DNA of 64,000 nt, from contig NZ_JAKNTK010000001.1 of the NCBI RefSeq assembly GCF_022440805.1, positions 2,852,001-2,916,000 of the forward strand. Direction: 5' to 3'. A program made the position numbers and the translations under genes. The DNA comes from Holdemania massiliensis. GTDB lineage: Bacteria > Bacillota_I > Bacilli_A > Erysipelotrichales > Erysipelotrichaceae. Positions 1 through 8,946 of the stretch are shown piece by piece; position 1 is the stretch's first letter; each line of letters opens with the position of its first letter. The notes under the pieces were generated by a model. It did not search any database, was not told where the DNA came from, and saw only the letters and a program-made list of their open reading frames with translations.

Positions 1-95
1 GGCGCGCCAAAGAGCACCGGAGCTCCGGAAAACATTTTCGTTTTCGTTTTTAATTCACAATGAATTTCAATGCCGATAATTACTTCGTATTCCAT
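1..95 (-). CDS. gatB: Asp/Glu-tRNA amidotransferase subunit B, N-terminal end only
   Basis: Read on the minus strand, the ATG at 95 opens MEYEVIIGIEIHCELKTKTK, the characteristic N-terminus of GatB; 31 complete codons are present before the window edge. GatB carries the kinase/transfer site of the GatCAB complex, which converts Glu-tRNA(Gln) and Asp-tRNA(Asn) to the amide forms. Its ATG shares one base with the gatA stop (TAATG), and a GGAGG lies about ten bases upstream inside the gatA end, so translation is probably coupled. The rest of the gene is outside the window. Confidence 0.95.
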   Translation of the reverse strand, partial: MEYEVIIGIEIHCELKTKTKMFSGAPVLFGA

Positions 96-1519
96 TATTC
101 CATAACCTCCGCTGTAGCGTCCTTCATGCCGGTGATTTCTTCCATCGCCGCCGCAAAGTCAAACAGACTCTGTTCATCCCAGGCTTTTGCGGTCATGTTC
201 AAGCCGACCGGCAATCCGTTCAGCATTCCCATCGGTACCGTACAGCTTGGATATCCGGTGAAGTTGCTGATCACCATGTGGTTTTCAGCGATCAGATATC
301 CATCTGACAGTTCATCGCGGGAGTGGTCGTCGAGTTTCGGCGCAACATCGCTGCTGGCCGGAGCGATCAGAATATCATAATCCTTCATCACCTCTGCCAC
401 ATTTTCAACGATCAGCCGGCGAACCCGCTGTGCCTGACGGAACAGCTTTTCCTGATTTTCGACAAACAGACCATAACTGCCAATGACAAACCGCTTGCGG
501 ATCAAGGAACCGAATCCCTTTGTCCGCGACTGAATCATAATTTCTTCCATGCTCTCGCCCGGCTGCTGAACGCCGAAGCGAATTCCGTCTAAATTGGAAT
601 GGTTCGCCGTCGCTTCACAGTTTGCAATCAAATAGTAAGCCGGCAGGATTGCTTTTAACAGATCCTCGCGCAGGCTGACTTCTTCAACAATCGCGCCTCT
701 GGCTTTCAAGGCCTCGACGGTTTTTTCAAACATCGCTTTGACCTGCGGATTGCCCAGAGCGTCAATGACATTTTTGAAAATTGCCACTCTGCGTCCAGCA
801 ACGTCGCTGGACAGCGCCGCTGCATAATCCGGTACAGGCTCATAAGACGAGGTCATATCGCGATCATCACGGCCCGCCAATACTTTCAGCGCCTCCGCGG
901 CATCCAGGGCGCTATGGGTGAAATAGCCGACATGATCCAATGATGAGGAATAAGGGATAATGCCATAGCGGGAAATCCGGCCATAGGTTGGCTTCATGCC
1001 CAAAACACCGCAGAAGGATGCCGGTTTACGCACAGAATCTCCGGTATCGGATCCAATCGCAAACGGAACCACACCTGCGGCAACCAATGCCGCGCTGCCG
1101 CCGGATGAACCGCCGGCCATCCGCGAGTGATCATACGGATTATAAACCGGTCCGGTAGCCGCAGTTAAATTCGTACCGCCCATCGCCAGCTCATCCATCG
1201 AAGCCTTCGCGATCACAATCGCTCCGGCGGCTTTCAGCTTGTCGACGATATGTGCGTTGTAAACTGGAATATAGTTGTCCAGAATCTTGCTGGAAGCGGT
1301 CGTCCGAATTCCCTGAGTACAGACGTTATCCTTTAAAGCAATCGGCATGCCGTAAAATGGTCCATCGGCAATCTCATTCAAACCAGTCAGCTGTTCTTCC
1401 ACATCAACAAAGGTGACAACGGCATTGAGCTGCGGCTGCGAAGCATGGGCTTTGGCAAGGGCTTCCTCCACCCGCTGACGGACAGTCGTTGTTTCCTTCA
1501 GTTCTTTCATTGTTGCCAT
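95..1519 (-). CDS. gatA: Asp/Glu-tRNA amidotransferase subunit A (amidase)
   Basis: 474-residue amidase-signature protein that releases ammonia from glutamine for GatB. The catalytic triad is visible as Lys63 (ALKDNV), Ser138 (GGSSGGSAA) and Ser162 (SDTGDSVRKP). The spacings of 75 and 24 residues are the same as in the well-studied staphylococcal enzyme. The residue before the nucleophile is Asp rather than the more usual Gly; the serine is kept, so I read this as a lineage variant of an active enzyme. The ATG at 1519 has a GGTGGTG ribosome site, and only one base separates it from the gatC stop. Operon order is ligA, camS-like, gatC, gatA, gatB. Confidence 0.96.
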   Translation of the reverse strand: MATMKELKETTTVRQRVEEALAKAHASQPQLNAVVTFVDVEEQLTGLNEIADGPFYGMPIALKDNVCTQGIRTTASSKILDNYIPVYNAHIVDKLKAAGAIVIAKASMDELAMGGTNLTAATGPVYNPYDHSRMAGGSSGGSAALVAAGVVPFAIGSDTGDSVRKPASFCGVLGMKPTYGRISRYGIIPYSSSLDHVGYFTHSALDAAEALKVLAGRDDRDMTSSYEPVPDYAAALSSDVAGRRVAIFKNVIDALGNPQVKAMFEKTVEALKARGAIVEEVSLREDLLKAILPAYYLIANCEATANHSNLDGIRFGVQQPGESMEEIMIQSRTKGFGSLIRKRFVIGSYGLFVENQEKLFRQAQRVRRLIVENVAEVMKDYDILIAPASSDVAPKLDDHSRDELSDGYLIAENHMVISNFTGYPSCTVPMGMLNGLPVGLNMTAKAWDEQSLFDFAAAMEEITGMKDATAEVME

Positions 1520-1520
1520 T

Positions 1521-1817
1521 TTACTTCACCACCTTTGGTACCACAATGTGGCATTCTCGGACTTTCGGCGCATTGACCAGCGCGTCCTCCCGTGAGATCA
1601 CATGATCGACAACATCCTCACGCAGATAAGCGGTCGGTGTTTCAAACGGATAGACCATCGGCTCTACGCCTGTTGTGTCAATGCTTTCAAGCAGCGTCAG
1701 CTGCTTGCCAAGCGTTTCAAATTCCGCCGCAATATCGGCGGCTTCCGCATCGCTGAGATCAAACATCAGCCGATGTGCCAGCTCTTTGAAATAAGCGGGA
1801 TCTTTAATTTCTTCCAT
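1521..1817 (-). CDS. gatC: Asp/Glu-tRNA amidotransferase subunit C
   Basis: 98-residue GatC, the small clamp subunit that holds GatA and GatB together. The start was placed at the ATG at 1817 (MEEIKDPAYFKELAHRLMF) because an AAGGAG lies seven bases upstream. An in-frame ATG ten codons earlier (1847) would add an Arg-rich stretch that is only the translated ribosome site. The C-terminal half has the family's hydrophobic segment around residues 60-75 (VEPMVYPFETPTAYLREDVV). About 140 bases of untranslated sequence separate it from the lipoprotein gene upstream, with no terminator seen, so co-transcription is likely. Confidence 0.92.
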   Translation of the reverse strand: MEEIKDPAYFKELAHRLMFDLSDAEAADIAAEFETLGKQLTLLESIDTTGVEPMVYPFETPTAYLREDVVDHVISREDALVNAPKVRECHIVVPKVVK

Positions 1818-1960
1818 CCTTCTTCTCCTTCTTTCCGGATTGTTCAATCCTTTTTATCTTTCAGCTTTTCAGCTGTATTCTTGGTTTCGCTCTTAGGTAG
1901 ACTGCGGTGTGAATTGCCAATGAGCTTCCCCGCCTGATCTTCATCGAAAATGCACGGCGG

Positions 1961-3040
1961 CTAGCTGATATCCAGCACAGTCGTTTTCATCGTTCCTTTT
2001 TCCCGATGCAGGATCATCACCGTTTCTTCCAGCTGCTTAATCTCAATAATCAATTCCATATCGGTGCTTGAGAAGTTGACCGACAGTTCGTTTAACAGCT
2101 GCATTAGGGAATAGATCTCCGTATAGCTCTTGGCCTGTACCGTGACTGTCAGCTTGAGATAATCCGCCGCATCGTTGGTATACCGGGCCTTGCCGATGAG
2201 GTTGACATTCTCCGGCATGAAGTCCTTGACGCCGGCTTTAACCGTGCTGAACTGAGATGACAGAACCCCATCGAGGGCGGTTGCCTGATCACTTGGAATC
2301 AGCACCCATTGTTCATCAATCGCAGTGAACTGGCCGCTCCGGCTGGTAAACAGCCCCTGACCGATAAAGGCGCCCGGAACGCTGGAACTGGTGGAATTCG
2401 AGCTGTAAAAGGTGATGTAAATCGGCAGATCCGCGTCTACCTCAGCCTTGTTGCGCAAATAACGTTCCAGCTTCCGGCCAACCGTACTGGCATAGGTATA
2501 CAATTTATCCTTTGGAATCTGAACTGTGCTGTCACCGCTGGTGACGGAACTGTTCATCAGAATCCCTACCGCAATGCCGTTGAGCGTTTTCTGATCTTCC
2601 TTCGCGATGAAGTCTACTTCCACTAAGCCATAAACGATATACGGCCGCTCCAGCACGATCGCATCGCTGATCTCAAAATTTCCGCTGGGATTTAAGCCGT
2701 AGGAATGATCGCTGCTTTCATAGCGCTGCAGTTCCTGAATATCATCATATTCCAGAATCTGACCCGCCTGCAGATAGTTATCTTTGACTGGAAAGTGCTG
2801 CTTGCTCAGCTCAATCAGTTCCTTTGGCATCTGCATCAGGTCAAAGCGGCTGTTCGTGTTGCCGCGCCAGTATCGGCCTTCTGAAAGCTCATGCGGCAGC
2901 AGAGTTTGATAATCATCAGACGAATAGCTGCTGATCACGGTGCCCTCGTTGGCTTCTTCCGGGGCCTTTTGCGAACAGCCTGCCAGACTGATCAGCAAGC
3001 AAAGCGCCAATCCCCACCGACGCCACCGGTTATTCCGCAT
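1961..3040 (-). CDS. CamS family lipoprotein
   Basis: 359-residue predicted lipoprotein: positive N-terminus, hydrophobic core and lipobox LAGC with Cys22. The mature part matches the CamS / sex-pheromone precursor family, whose genes sit next to ligA and gatC in many Firmicutes (the YerH position in Bacillus). In enterococci and staphylococci the cleaved signal peptide of such proteins can act as a peptide pheromone; the role of the mature protein is not established. The start overlaps the ligA end by 11 bases, which argues for one operon. Recognition rests on the signal peptide, length and gene neighbourhood, not on a motif of known function. Confidence 0.85.
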   Translation of the reverse strand: MRNNRWRRWGLALCLLISLAGCSQKAPEEANEGTVISSYSSDDYQTLLPHELSEGRYWRGNTNSRFDLMQMPKELIELSKQHFPVKDNYLQAGQILEYDDIQELQRYESSDHSYGLNPSGNFEISDAIVLERPYIVYGLVEVDFIAKEDQKTLNGIAVGILMNSSVTSGDSTVQIPKDKLYTYASTVGRKLERYLRNKAEVDADLPIYITFYSSNSTSSSVPGAFIGQGLFTSRSGQFTAIDEQWVLIPSDQATALDGVLSSQFSTVKAGVKDFMPENVNLIGKARYTNDAADYLKLTVTVQAKSYTEIYSLMQLLNELSVNFSSTDMELIIEIKQLEETVMILHREKGTMKTTVLDIS

Positions 3041-5021
3041 ACCGGTTTACCTCTTCCAGCCATTCACTCTCTGGCATCGTGGCTACGCCTAAGCTTTGGG
3101 CTTTAGTCAATTTGGAACCAGCATTTTCACCATAGATGACATAATCGGTACGCTTGGAGACGCTGCCGGAAACTGTTGCGCCCAGATGCTCCAATATCGC
3201 CTGAGCTTCCGGACGGGTCATCGTGGACAGCGTGCCCGTCAAGACGACCGTCTTGCCGGTAAACATCGTTTCTACCTGTTCCTCTTTCAGGCAGATCATA
3301 TTCAGACCATGTTCGATCAAGGCCTCAATCAGATGCTGATTCGCTTCATCGTGAAAGAAATCCAACACCGTCTGAGCGGTAATGGCCCCGATATCCTTGA
3401 TTTCTTCCAGTTCTTCATACGTCGCGTTCATCAAAGCCTGCATGGTCTCAAAACGATAGGCCAGAATCTTTGCGGCTTTCTCACCGATCTGGCGAATCCC
3501 CAATCCATACAGCAGTTTCTCCAGCGAATTTTGCTTGGAATTTTCGATCGCCTCCAACAGATTGTCAGCACTCTTTTTCCCCATCTTCGGGGTTTGGAGT
3601 ATTTCTTGGTAATGGTGTTTGAGATTATAGATATCCTCAACGGTATTCAGCCACCCCTGTGCATGGAACAGCTCAACGCGCTTAACGCCTAAGCCGTCGA
3701 TATTCATCGCGTCCCGGCTGCAGAAATGGGCGATGGATTCAACAACCCGCGCCGGACAGTCGTTATTGATACAGAAGTGATGTGCTTCGTCCGGATAACG
3801 GACTAACGGCATCCCGCAGACCGGGCAGGTCTTGGGAAATTCATAAGGAATCTGCGTACCATCGCGCTTTTCAGGAACGCTGGCTACAATTTCCGGAATG
3901 ATGTCTCCGGCTTTGTGAACGATGACATAATCTCCGATCCGAATGTCTTTATCCCGGATCATATCTTCATCGTGCAGCTGCGCAAAACCCACGCTTGTTC
4001 CGGCCAGACGCACCGGCGTCAGCTGAGCATTCGGCGTAATTTTCCCCGTTCGCCCGACCGTCACAAAAATATTTTCCAATCGGGTTACGGCCTGTTCTGC
4101 CGGAAATTTATAGGCTATCGCCCATTTCGGCGTTTTCGCGGTGAAGCCCAACTGCTGCTGCTTGGCATAATCGTTGACCTTAATGACAATACCGTCAATT
4201 TCATAGGGCAGATCACTGCGCATCAGCGTCAGATCTTCGACAAACTGCCAGACCTCCTCAATGTTGTGACAAAGCCGGTTCAGCGGATTCGTTCGGAATC
4301 CCAGCGTTTGAATGAACGCAAGCGATTCCAGATGCTGATGATGACCTAACTGCGGCCCCTGCGGTACATGGTACCACAAAGCGTCCAAGCCGCGGGAAGC
4401 CGCGATTTTGGAATCCAGCTGCCGGATCGAGCCGGCTGCTGCATTGCGCGGATTAGCGAATTCTTCCTCACCCATTTCGCGGCGTTTCTCATTTAACCGC
4501 TGAAAGCTGGCCTTTGGCATATAAACCTCACCGCGCACCTCCAGTTCGCCCTCATAGTCAATCTCCATGGGAATCGATTTGATCGTGCGGACATTGTGCG
4601 TGACATCTTCACCGACAACCCCATCGCCGCGGGTCACAGCGTATTGGAAACGGCCGTGCTGATAATTAAGCGACATCGCCAGGCCGTCGATCTTGCATTC
4701 GCAGCAATAATCCACAGGTCCGACTTCGGCCTCTGCTTTGCGGGCGAATTCAAAAAGTTCTTCCCGGCTGAAAACGTCGCCCAACGAAAGCATCGGGCGC
4801 TTGTGTGTAATCTTATTAAATTCATCCAGTACCTGACCGCCGACCCGCTGGGTGGGAGAGTTGGGGTCAAAGAGTTCCGGGTGCTGCTCTTCCAAAGTGA
4901 TCAGCTCCCGCATTAACCGGTCGTACTCCGCATCGCTGACGGTCGGATGGTCCAGCACATGATATTCATAGTTATATTGATTCAGCTGCCTGCGCAGCGC
5001 AAGAACGCGTTCTTCGCTCAT
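3030..5021 (-). CDS. ligA: NAD-dependent DNA ligase
   Basis: 663-residue NAD+-dependent DNA ligase sealing nicks in replication and repair. Visible in order: domain Ia (YHVLDHPTVSDAEYD), the adenylation lysine in CKIDG near residue 110, the OB fold (GRTGKITPNAQL), a Cys4 zinc finger (CPVCG ... CINNDCPAR near 405-425), helix-hairpin-helix repeats, and a C-terminal BRCT domain (FTGKTVVLTGTLS). The length is normal. The ATG at 5021 lies seven bases after AGGAGG; a GTG directly before it is too close to the ribosome site. First gene of the operon running to gatB, with its own extended -10 promoter 30 bases upstream. Confidence 0.97.
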   Translation of the reverse strand: MSEERVLALRRQLNQYNYEYHVLDHPTVSDAEYDRLMRELITLEEQHPELFDPNSPTQRVGGQVLDEFNKITHKRPMLSLGDVFSREELFEFARKAEAEVGPVDYCCECKIDGLAMSLNYQHGRFQYAVTRGDGVVGEDVTHNVRTIKSIPMEIDYEGELEVRGEVYMPKASFQRLNEKRREMGEEEFANPRNAAAGSIRQLDSKIAASRGLDALWYHVPQGPQLGHHQHLESLAFIQTLGFRTNPLNRLCHNIEEVWQFVEDLTLMRSDLPYEIDGIVIKVNDYAKQQQLGFTAKTPKWAIAYKFPAEQAVTRLENIFVTVGRTGKITPNAQLTPVRLAGTSVGFAQLHDEDMIRDKDIRIGDYVIVHKAGDIIPEIVASVPEKRDGTQIPYEFPKTCPVCGMPLVRYPDEAHHFCINNDCPARVVESIAHFCSRDAMNIDGLGVKRVELFHAQGWLNTVEDIYNLKHHYQEILQTPKMGKKSADNLLEAIENSKQNSLEKLLYGLGIRQIGEKAAKILAYRFETMQALMNATYEELEEIKDIGAITAQTVLDFFHDEANQHLIEALIEHGLNMICLKEEQVETMFTGKTVVLTGTLSTMTRPEAQAILEHLGATVSGSVSKRTDYVIYGENAGSKLTKAQSLGVATMPESEWLEEVNRYAE

Positions 5022-5048
5022 CACTGTACCTCCTGAAATATCCAGTTT

Positions 5049-5057
5049 ATTATATCA
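5049..5057 (-). promoter_or_regulatory. Extended -10 promoter of ligA operon
   Basis: Minus-strand TGATATAAT (TG at 5057-5056, TATAAT 5054-5049) gives an extended -10 whose expected start site is only about 20 bases before the ligA ATG. The -35 region is poor, as is common for TGn promoters. Together with the pcrA terminator upstream it separates ligA from pcrA, which form one operon in Bacillus. Confidence 0.65.
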
Positions 5058-5276
5058 TAAGAACAAATGTTTTCTTCATCATCTTTGCCAAGTTTACGCA
5101 ATCTAATCGTTTGTCCTTTAACATCCTTTCTGATTTGTACGGCTGGGCTTTTTCTTATCTGCAGTATCGATAATCCCAGCTTAACCCGCCGCACTGCATG
5201 CCGCGGCTTATTTTCTAAGCTTCCTCTTCCTCGATTTTGTCCGTTCCGTTGAAAAGTGCGGGAATCACTTTATCAG

Positions 5277-5318
5277 AAAAGCAGCCCTCCTTCTCTGACG
5301 GTGAGAATGAAAGGCTGC
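5277..5318 (-). terminator. Intrinsic terminator after pcrA
   Basis: Minus-strand stem GCAGCC / GGCTGC (5313-5318 with 5281-5286), with an inner TTCTC/GAGAA stem, followed by TTTT. It lies about 55 bases beyond the pcrA stop. Confidence 0.75.
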
Positions 5319-5373
5319 CTGCGTCTTTATCTTTTGATGTTTTGATGCTTTGTATCCTTCGAACGAAGAAGAC

Positions 5374-7539
5374 TTATTCCACTTCTTCCGCTTTCTGAAT
5401 CGAAGGATGCGTGGCCATGATTTTACGCACGCCAAACGGAAAGGCAAATGCGATTTTGAGCATCCCTTCGCTGTATTCCAGGACCACGCCCTCGCCAAAA
5501 GCGGCATGTCGGACGTGATCGCCCTTCTTCCACTTGGTCCGCGGCTTGGAAGCCAGCCGTTCTTCAAACGGCGCTTCCTCTTCAAACAGCGCTGAATGCA
5601 GTTTGATTTCCTTCGGCTTGCCGGTATCGAAAGTCGCCCCGATGTGTTCGATATACTGCGGATCAATTTCCTTGATAAACCGTGACGGCACTTTGATTCG
5701 GCTTAAAATGTAGCTGAAACCGGAGCTTTCCGTCAGATAGAGCTTATTCTGAGCCCGTGTGAAGGCGACATAAGCCAGCCGCCGTTCTTCCTCCAGCCCT
5801 TTCAGCTGACTTTCCTGCACAGCGCGGTCATTTGGGAAAATACCTTCGCTCATGCCGTAGACGAACACCGTATCAAATTCCAGGCCCTTGGCCGCATGCA
5901 CCGTCATCAGCTGGACATGATCGCCGCCGTCCTCCGCGCCTTTATCCCCATACAGCGAAACGAGCTGCAGGTATTCCTCCAGCGAACTGTCCGGGTAATT
6001 GACCGTGTAGCTTTCAATATCGGTGATCAGTTCCTTCAGGTTTTCCAGACGTTCATTTTCCTTGTCGGCTTCCAGCATGGAACGATAACCGCTGTCGGAC
6101 AGGATCATTTCCAACAGCCGGCTGATCGGTGTTGAAGAAGCCAGATTCTTCCACTTTTCCACCATTTTGACAAAGTTGTCAATCGTCGTCTGAGCCTTGC
6201 CGCTGACAACCTTTTCATCGCGAATCACTTCGTACATCGTCTTGCCCATAGCCCGTGAGCGCTGTACGATTGTATCCATCGTCTTGTTGCCCAAGCCCCG
6301 CCGCGGGACATTGATAATCCGCATCAGCGCCAGATCATCGCTGCCGCAGACCATCCGCAGATAACACAGCGCATCCTTGATTTCAGCTCGTTCGTAGAAT
6401 TTGATGCCGCCGTAGATCACATAGGGGATCCGCTGTTCGATCATCGCTTTTTCCAGCGCACGGGACAAATAGTTGGAGCGATAGAGAATCGCGCAGTCGC
6501 GGTAGCGCTGACCTTGTTTATGCAGTTCATTGATCTTGCAGGCAATCCAGGTTGCCTCATATTCTTCCCCGGCACTGGAATAGTGGGTAATCGCTCCGTT
6601 GTCTGGTCTTGAAGTAAACAAGTCTTTGTCAACACGATTGCGGTTGTTGTGAATCAAAGCATTGGCGCCGTTTAGGATGCTTGGCGTTGAACGGTAGTTT
6701 TCATTCAGGACAATCGTTTCACAGGGTTGATAATCCTTCTCAAAGTTCATGATGATATTGACGTCAGCCCCACGCCAAGTATAAATCGTCTGATCGGGAT
6801 CGCCGACGACATAAACGGAATTGTCGTTTCCCGCCAGAAGCTGAATCAGATCGTATTGTATTTTATCAATATCCTGAAATTCGTCGACATGGATATAATG
6901 GAAGCGCTGCACCCATTTTGCCTGGATTTCCGCAAACTGCCGGAACATCCGTACGGTATAAAGCAAAAGATCATCGAAGTCCAGCGCATAGATCGCCTGC
7001 TGACGATTGACGTAATATTCATAGACCTTCGCTTTGTCATTTTCCCCGCGCAGATCTCCGGCAAACACATAAGCGCGTTCAGGGCTGATCTCCGCACTTT
7101 TGTTGTTGGCGATGTAGTCCAGCATGGAGCCAAACGTATAGGTCTGCTTATCCAGCCCAAACTCTTTGTAGGCTTCCTTTAAAATACTGCGCTGATCATC
7201 AGCATCCATGACCGTAAAGTTGCGCGGCATACCCATCGCCGGAATATCCTCACGCAGAATCCGCACGCACAGCGAGTGGATCGTGGAAATAAAGACGGCG
7301 TTTCCCTGCTCCGGCAGCATCTGCCGGATTCGTTCCTTCATTTCATTGGCTGCCTTGTTGGTAAAGGTGATCGCCAGAATTTTATTCGGCCAGACATGGC
7401 ACTGTTCGATCAGATGCGCAATCCGCATCGTCAGCACACGGGTCTTGCCGCTGCCCGCACCCGCGATAATCCGCACATACTGACTTGACGTCAGCACTGC
7501 TTTTTTTTGATTTTCATTCAGCATCTCGATAGAAACCAT
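5374..7539 (-). CDS. pcrA: ATP-dependent DNA helicase PcrA/UvrD
   Basis: 721-residue superfamily 1A 3'-5' helicase used in repair and plasmid/rolling-circle replication. Walker A GAGSGKT is at residues 27-33, the DEFQD motif II follows VDEFQDID, motif III is GDPDQTIYTWRGA, and motif V/VI residues lie in VHAAKGLEFDTVF and RRLAYVAFTRA. The C-terminal tail (WKKGDHVRHAAFGEGVV) is the Tudor-like region seen in PcrA, which binds RNA polymerase. The ATG at 7539 follows GAGGTG by eight bases. Transcribed as a single gene ending in its own terminator. Confidence 0.96.
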   Translation of the reverse strand: MVSIEMLNENQKKAVLTSSQYVRIIAGAGSGKTRVLTMRIAHLIEQCHVWPNKILAITFTNKAANEMKERIRQMLPEQGNAVFISTIHSLCVRILREDIPAMGMPRNFTVMDADDQRSILKEAYKEFGLDKQTYTFGSMLDYIANNKSAEISPERAYVFAGDLRGENDKAKVYEYYVNRQQAIYALDFDDLLLYTVRMFRQFAEIQAKWVQRFHYIHVDEFQDIDKIQYDLIQLLAGNDNSVYVVGDPDQTIYTWRGADVNIIMNFEKDYQPCETIVLNENYRSTPSILNGANALIHNNRNRVDKDLFTSRPDNGAITHYSSAGEEYEATWIACKINELHKQGQRYRDCAILYRSNYLSRALEKAMIEQRIPYVIYGGIKFYERAEIKDALCYLRMVCGSDDLALMRIINVPRRGLGNKTMDTIVQRSRAMGKTMYEVIRDEKVVSGKAQTTIDNFVKMVEKWKNLASSTPISRLLEMILSDSGYRSMLEADKENERLENLKELITDIESYTVNYPDSSLEEYLQLVSLYGDKGAEDGGDHVQLMTVHAAKGLEFDTVFVYGMSEGIFPNDRAVQESQLKGLEEERRLAYVAFTRAQNKLYLTESSGFSYILSRIKVPSRFIKEIDPQYIEHIGATFDTGKPKEIKLHSALFEEEAPFEERLASKPRTKWKKGDHVRHAAFGEGVVLEYSEGMLKIAFAFPFGVRKIMATHPSIQKAEEVE

Positions 7540-8019
7540 TGTCCGACACCTCTTCTTTTCTTCTTAATCTTAATCCAGCCTGACTCATTCCGGCCGCTTG
7601 TTTTTCTCATGTTCCTATTTAACAAGGACATCCGGAGCTGGGATTGTTCTGAAGCCATTCCTTCTTCTTGAGCGGCCTTCAATGCAAGGAATGCACAGAG
7701 CTGAAACCAAACGGATGAAAAATCACCGCTGCCGCTGAGCCCTGAATCCTTGAAGCCAAGCCGTTCTGATTTCTGAATGTTGCTTCCAGACTTTCTATAT
7801 TATACATGAAACCTTCGGCATTTCTATCCCTGATCCGCCGGTTTCAGAATTTTCATGAATAGCAGAAGTCATCCTCAGCGCCAACGTCATTTCTTTCATG
7901 CCAAGCCGTCGCTTTTCCTTAACGCCTGAAAAACTACTCCGATTCTTCTGAAAAGCGGTGTGAGGGAAATCACGGTTTTTACCGAAAAGTGGTTGGATCC
8001 GCAACCCTTACAGGTAAGG
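7540..8019. other. 480-base gap without a recognisable gene
   Basis: No open frame here has a ribosome site or family resemblance. On the minus strand a TATAAT at 7804-7799 could be part of a distant pcrA promoter, but it lacks a matching -35. Nothing else was identified; the stretch is slightly pyrimidine-rich and could be decayed sequence. Confidence 0.4.
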
Positions 8020-8049
8020 AAAAGGAAGGTCAGTGTGATCCTTCCTTTT
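8020..8049 (-). terminator. Symmetrical terminator at GNAT gene end
   Basis: A perfect 10-bp stem AAAAGGAAGG / CCTTCCTTTT (8020-8029 with 8040-8049) with a ten-base loop that contains the stop codon of the upstream gene. A-run and T-run symmetry could make it work in either direction. Confidence 0.75.
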
Positions 8050-8806
8050 GACGCAGCATCAATGTCCAGCCGCTGATCGGCTCAAAACCCAGCCGACTGT
8101 AAATTCTTCCCGCTTCTTCATTCTCGAAAAACAAGCATGGCTTTTTGCCTTCGCTTAACAGCTGGCTGCACAGCGCCGTCATAACCGCGCTGGCCAAACC
8201 GTGACGGCGCCAATCCGCGCGGGTCGCCACTCCCCCGATCATCGCCGCATCTGCAGTCTCCGCTGTGCTGTTGGCTTGGCAGATCACCTGATTCTGTTGT
8301 TCAATGAAGAAATGCCGGCCTTCCTGTTGGGCAATCCGCCGGGCGATCATGGCCACCTCATTATCCATGTCAAACACTTCATCCAACAATGCTTTTAAAC
8401 GTGCGGCGTCCTCAGGGCGAGCCTGCTGGATCAAAAAGTCAGACTCTGCCTTGACCTTCAGCTCGCTCAGCTGACAGAACAGACATTCCTCACGAGTGAA
8501 CGCATCAAAATTCAGCCTCTCCAAAACAGCTGTGCGTCCCTGGATCGCCTGAATATCATATTCCTGAATCAAGCGCTCAACAAACTGGACGTCAACGCGA
8601 TTTTCCTCACTGGCAATCACCAGATTATGGTAGTACACCAGATAAATCCCATGGACAAATTCATCTTTATCAATAAAAATTGTCTGAAAGCCCTGGTTAA
8701 ATCCATAGTTTTCAATATCTCCGATCAGAAACAAATTCAGCGACGGGTTTTGCCGGAGATAATCCAGACATTCCTGCCGATGTTTTTCGCTGCAGCGAAT
8801 CATCAT
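8030..8806 (-). CDS. GNAT family N-acetyltransferase
   Basis: 258-residue protein with a C-terminal GNAT acetyltransferase fold: the acetyl-CoA binding loop lies in VATRADWRRHGLASAVMTAL (beta4/Q/RxxG/A-like RRHGLA), followed by a final strand FFENEEAGRIYSRLGFEP typical of the family. The N-terminal 120 residues form a second, diverged GNAT-like half, as in two-domain acetyltransferases. Substrate unknown. The start at 8806 was preferred because GAGGTG lies six bases upstream; a GTG three codons earlier overlaps that ribosome site. It is monocistronic and convergent with nothing; pcrA lies about 490 bases downstream. Confidence 0.8.
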   Translation of the reverse strand: MMIRCSEKHRQECLDYLRQNPSLNLFLIGDIENYGFNQGFQTIFIDKDEFVHGIYLVYYHNLVIASEENRVDVQFVERLIQEYDIQAIQGRTAVLERLNFDAFTREECLFCQLSELKVKAESDFLIQQARPEDAARLKALLDEVFDMDNEVAMIARRIAQQEGRHFFIEQQNQVICQANSTAETADAAMIGGVATRADWRRHGLASAVMTALCSQLLSEGKKPCLFFENEEAGRIYSRLGFEPISGWTLMLRQKEGSH

Positions 8807-8913
8807 CGCAATCACCTCGATGTCTACTATTTTATCAAACTCCGGCAGTGAGGTGAACTATTTTTTCAACTTTCTTAATTTTTCCAGCATTCTCTGCGAT
8901 AATAGAAAAGCCA

Positions 8914-8922
8914 TGATATAAT
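8914..8922 (+). promoter_or_regulatory. Extended -10 promoter
   Basis: TGATATAAT, identical to the ligA promoter element, 25 bases before the methyltransferase ATG and with an AAGGAG ribosome site downstream. The -35 region (about 8894) is weak. Confidence 0.65.
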
Positions 8923-8946
8923 GAATAAATAAGGAGAATCAACAGG

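Noticed and set aside
5265..5666. A 133-codon minus-strand frame overlapping the pcrA end
   Set aside because: Arg/Ser-rich translation typical of a shadow frame; it includes the terminator hairpin.
7795..8004. A 69-codon minus-strand frame in the gap before pcrA
   Set aside because: No ribosome site, composition not coding-like and no family resemblance.
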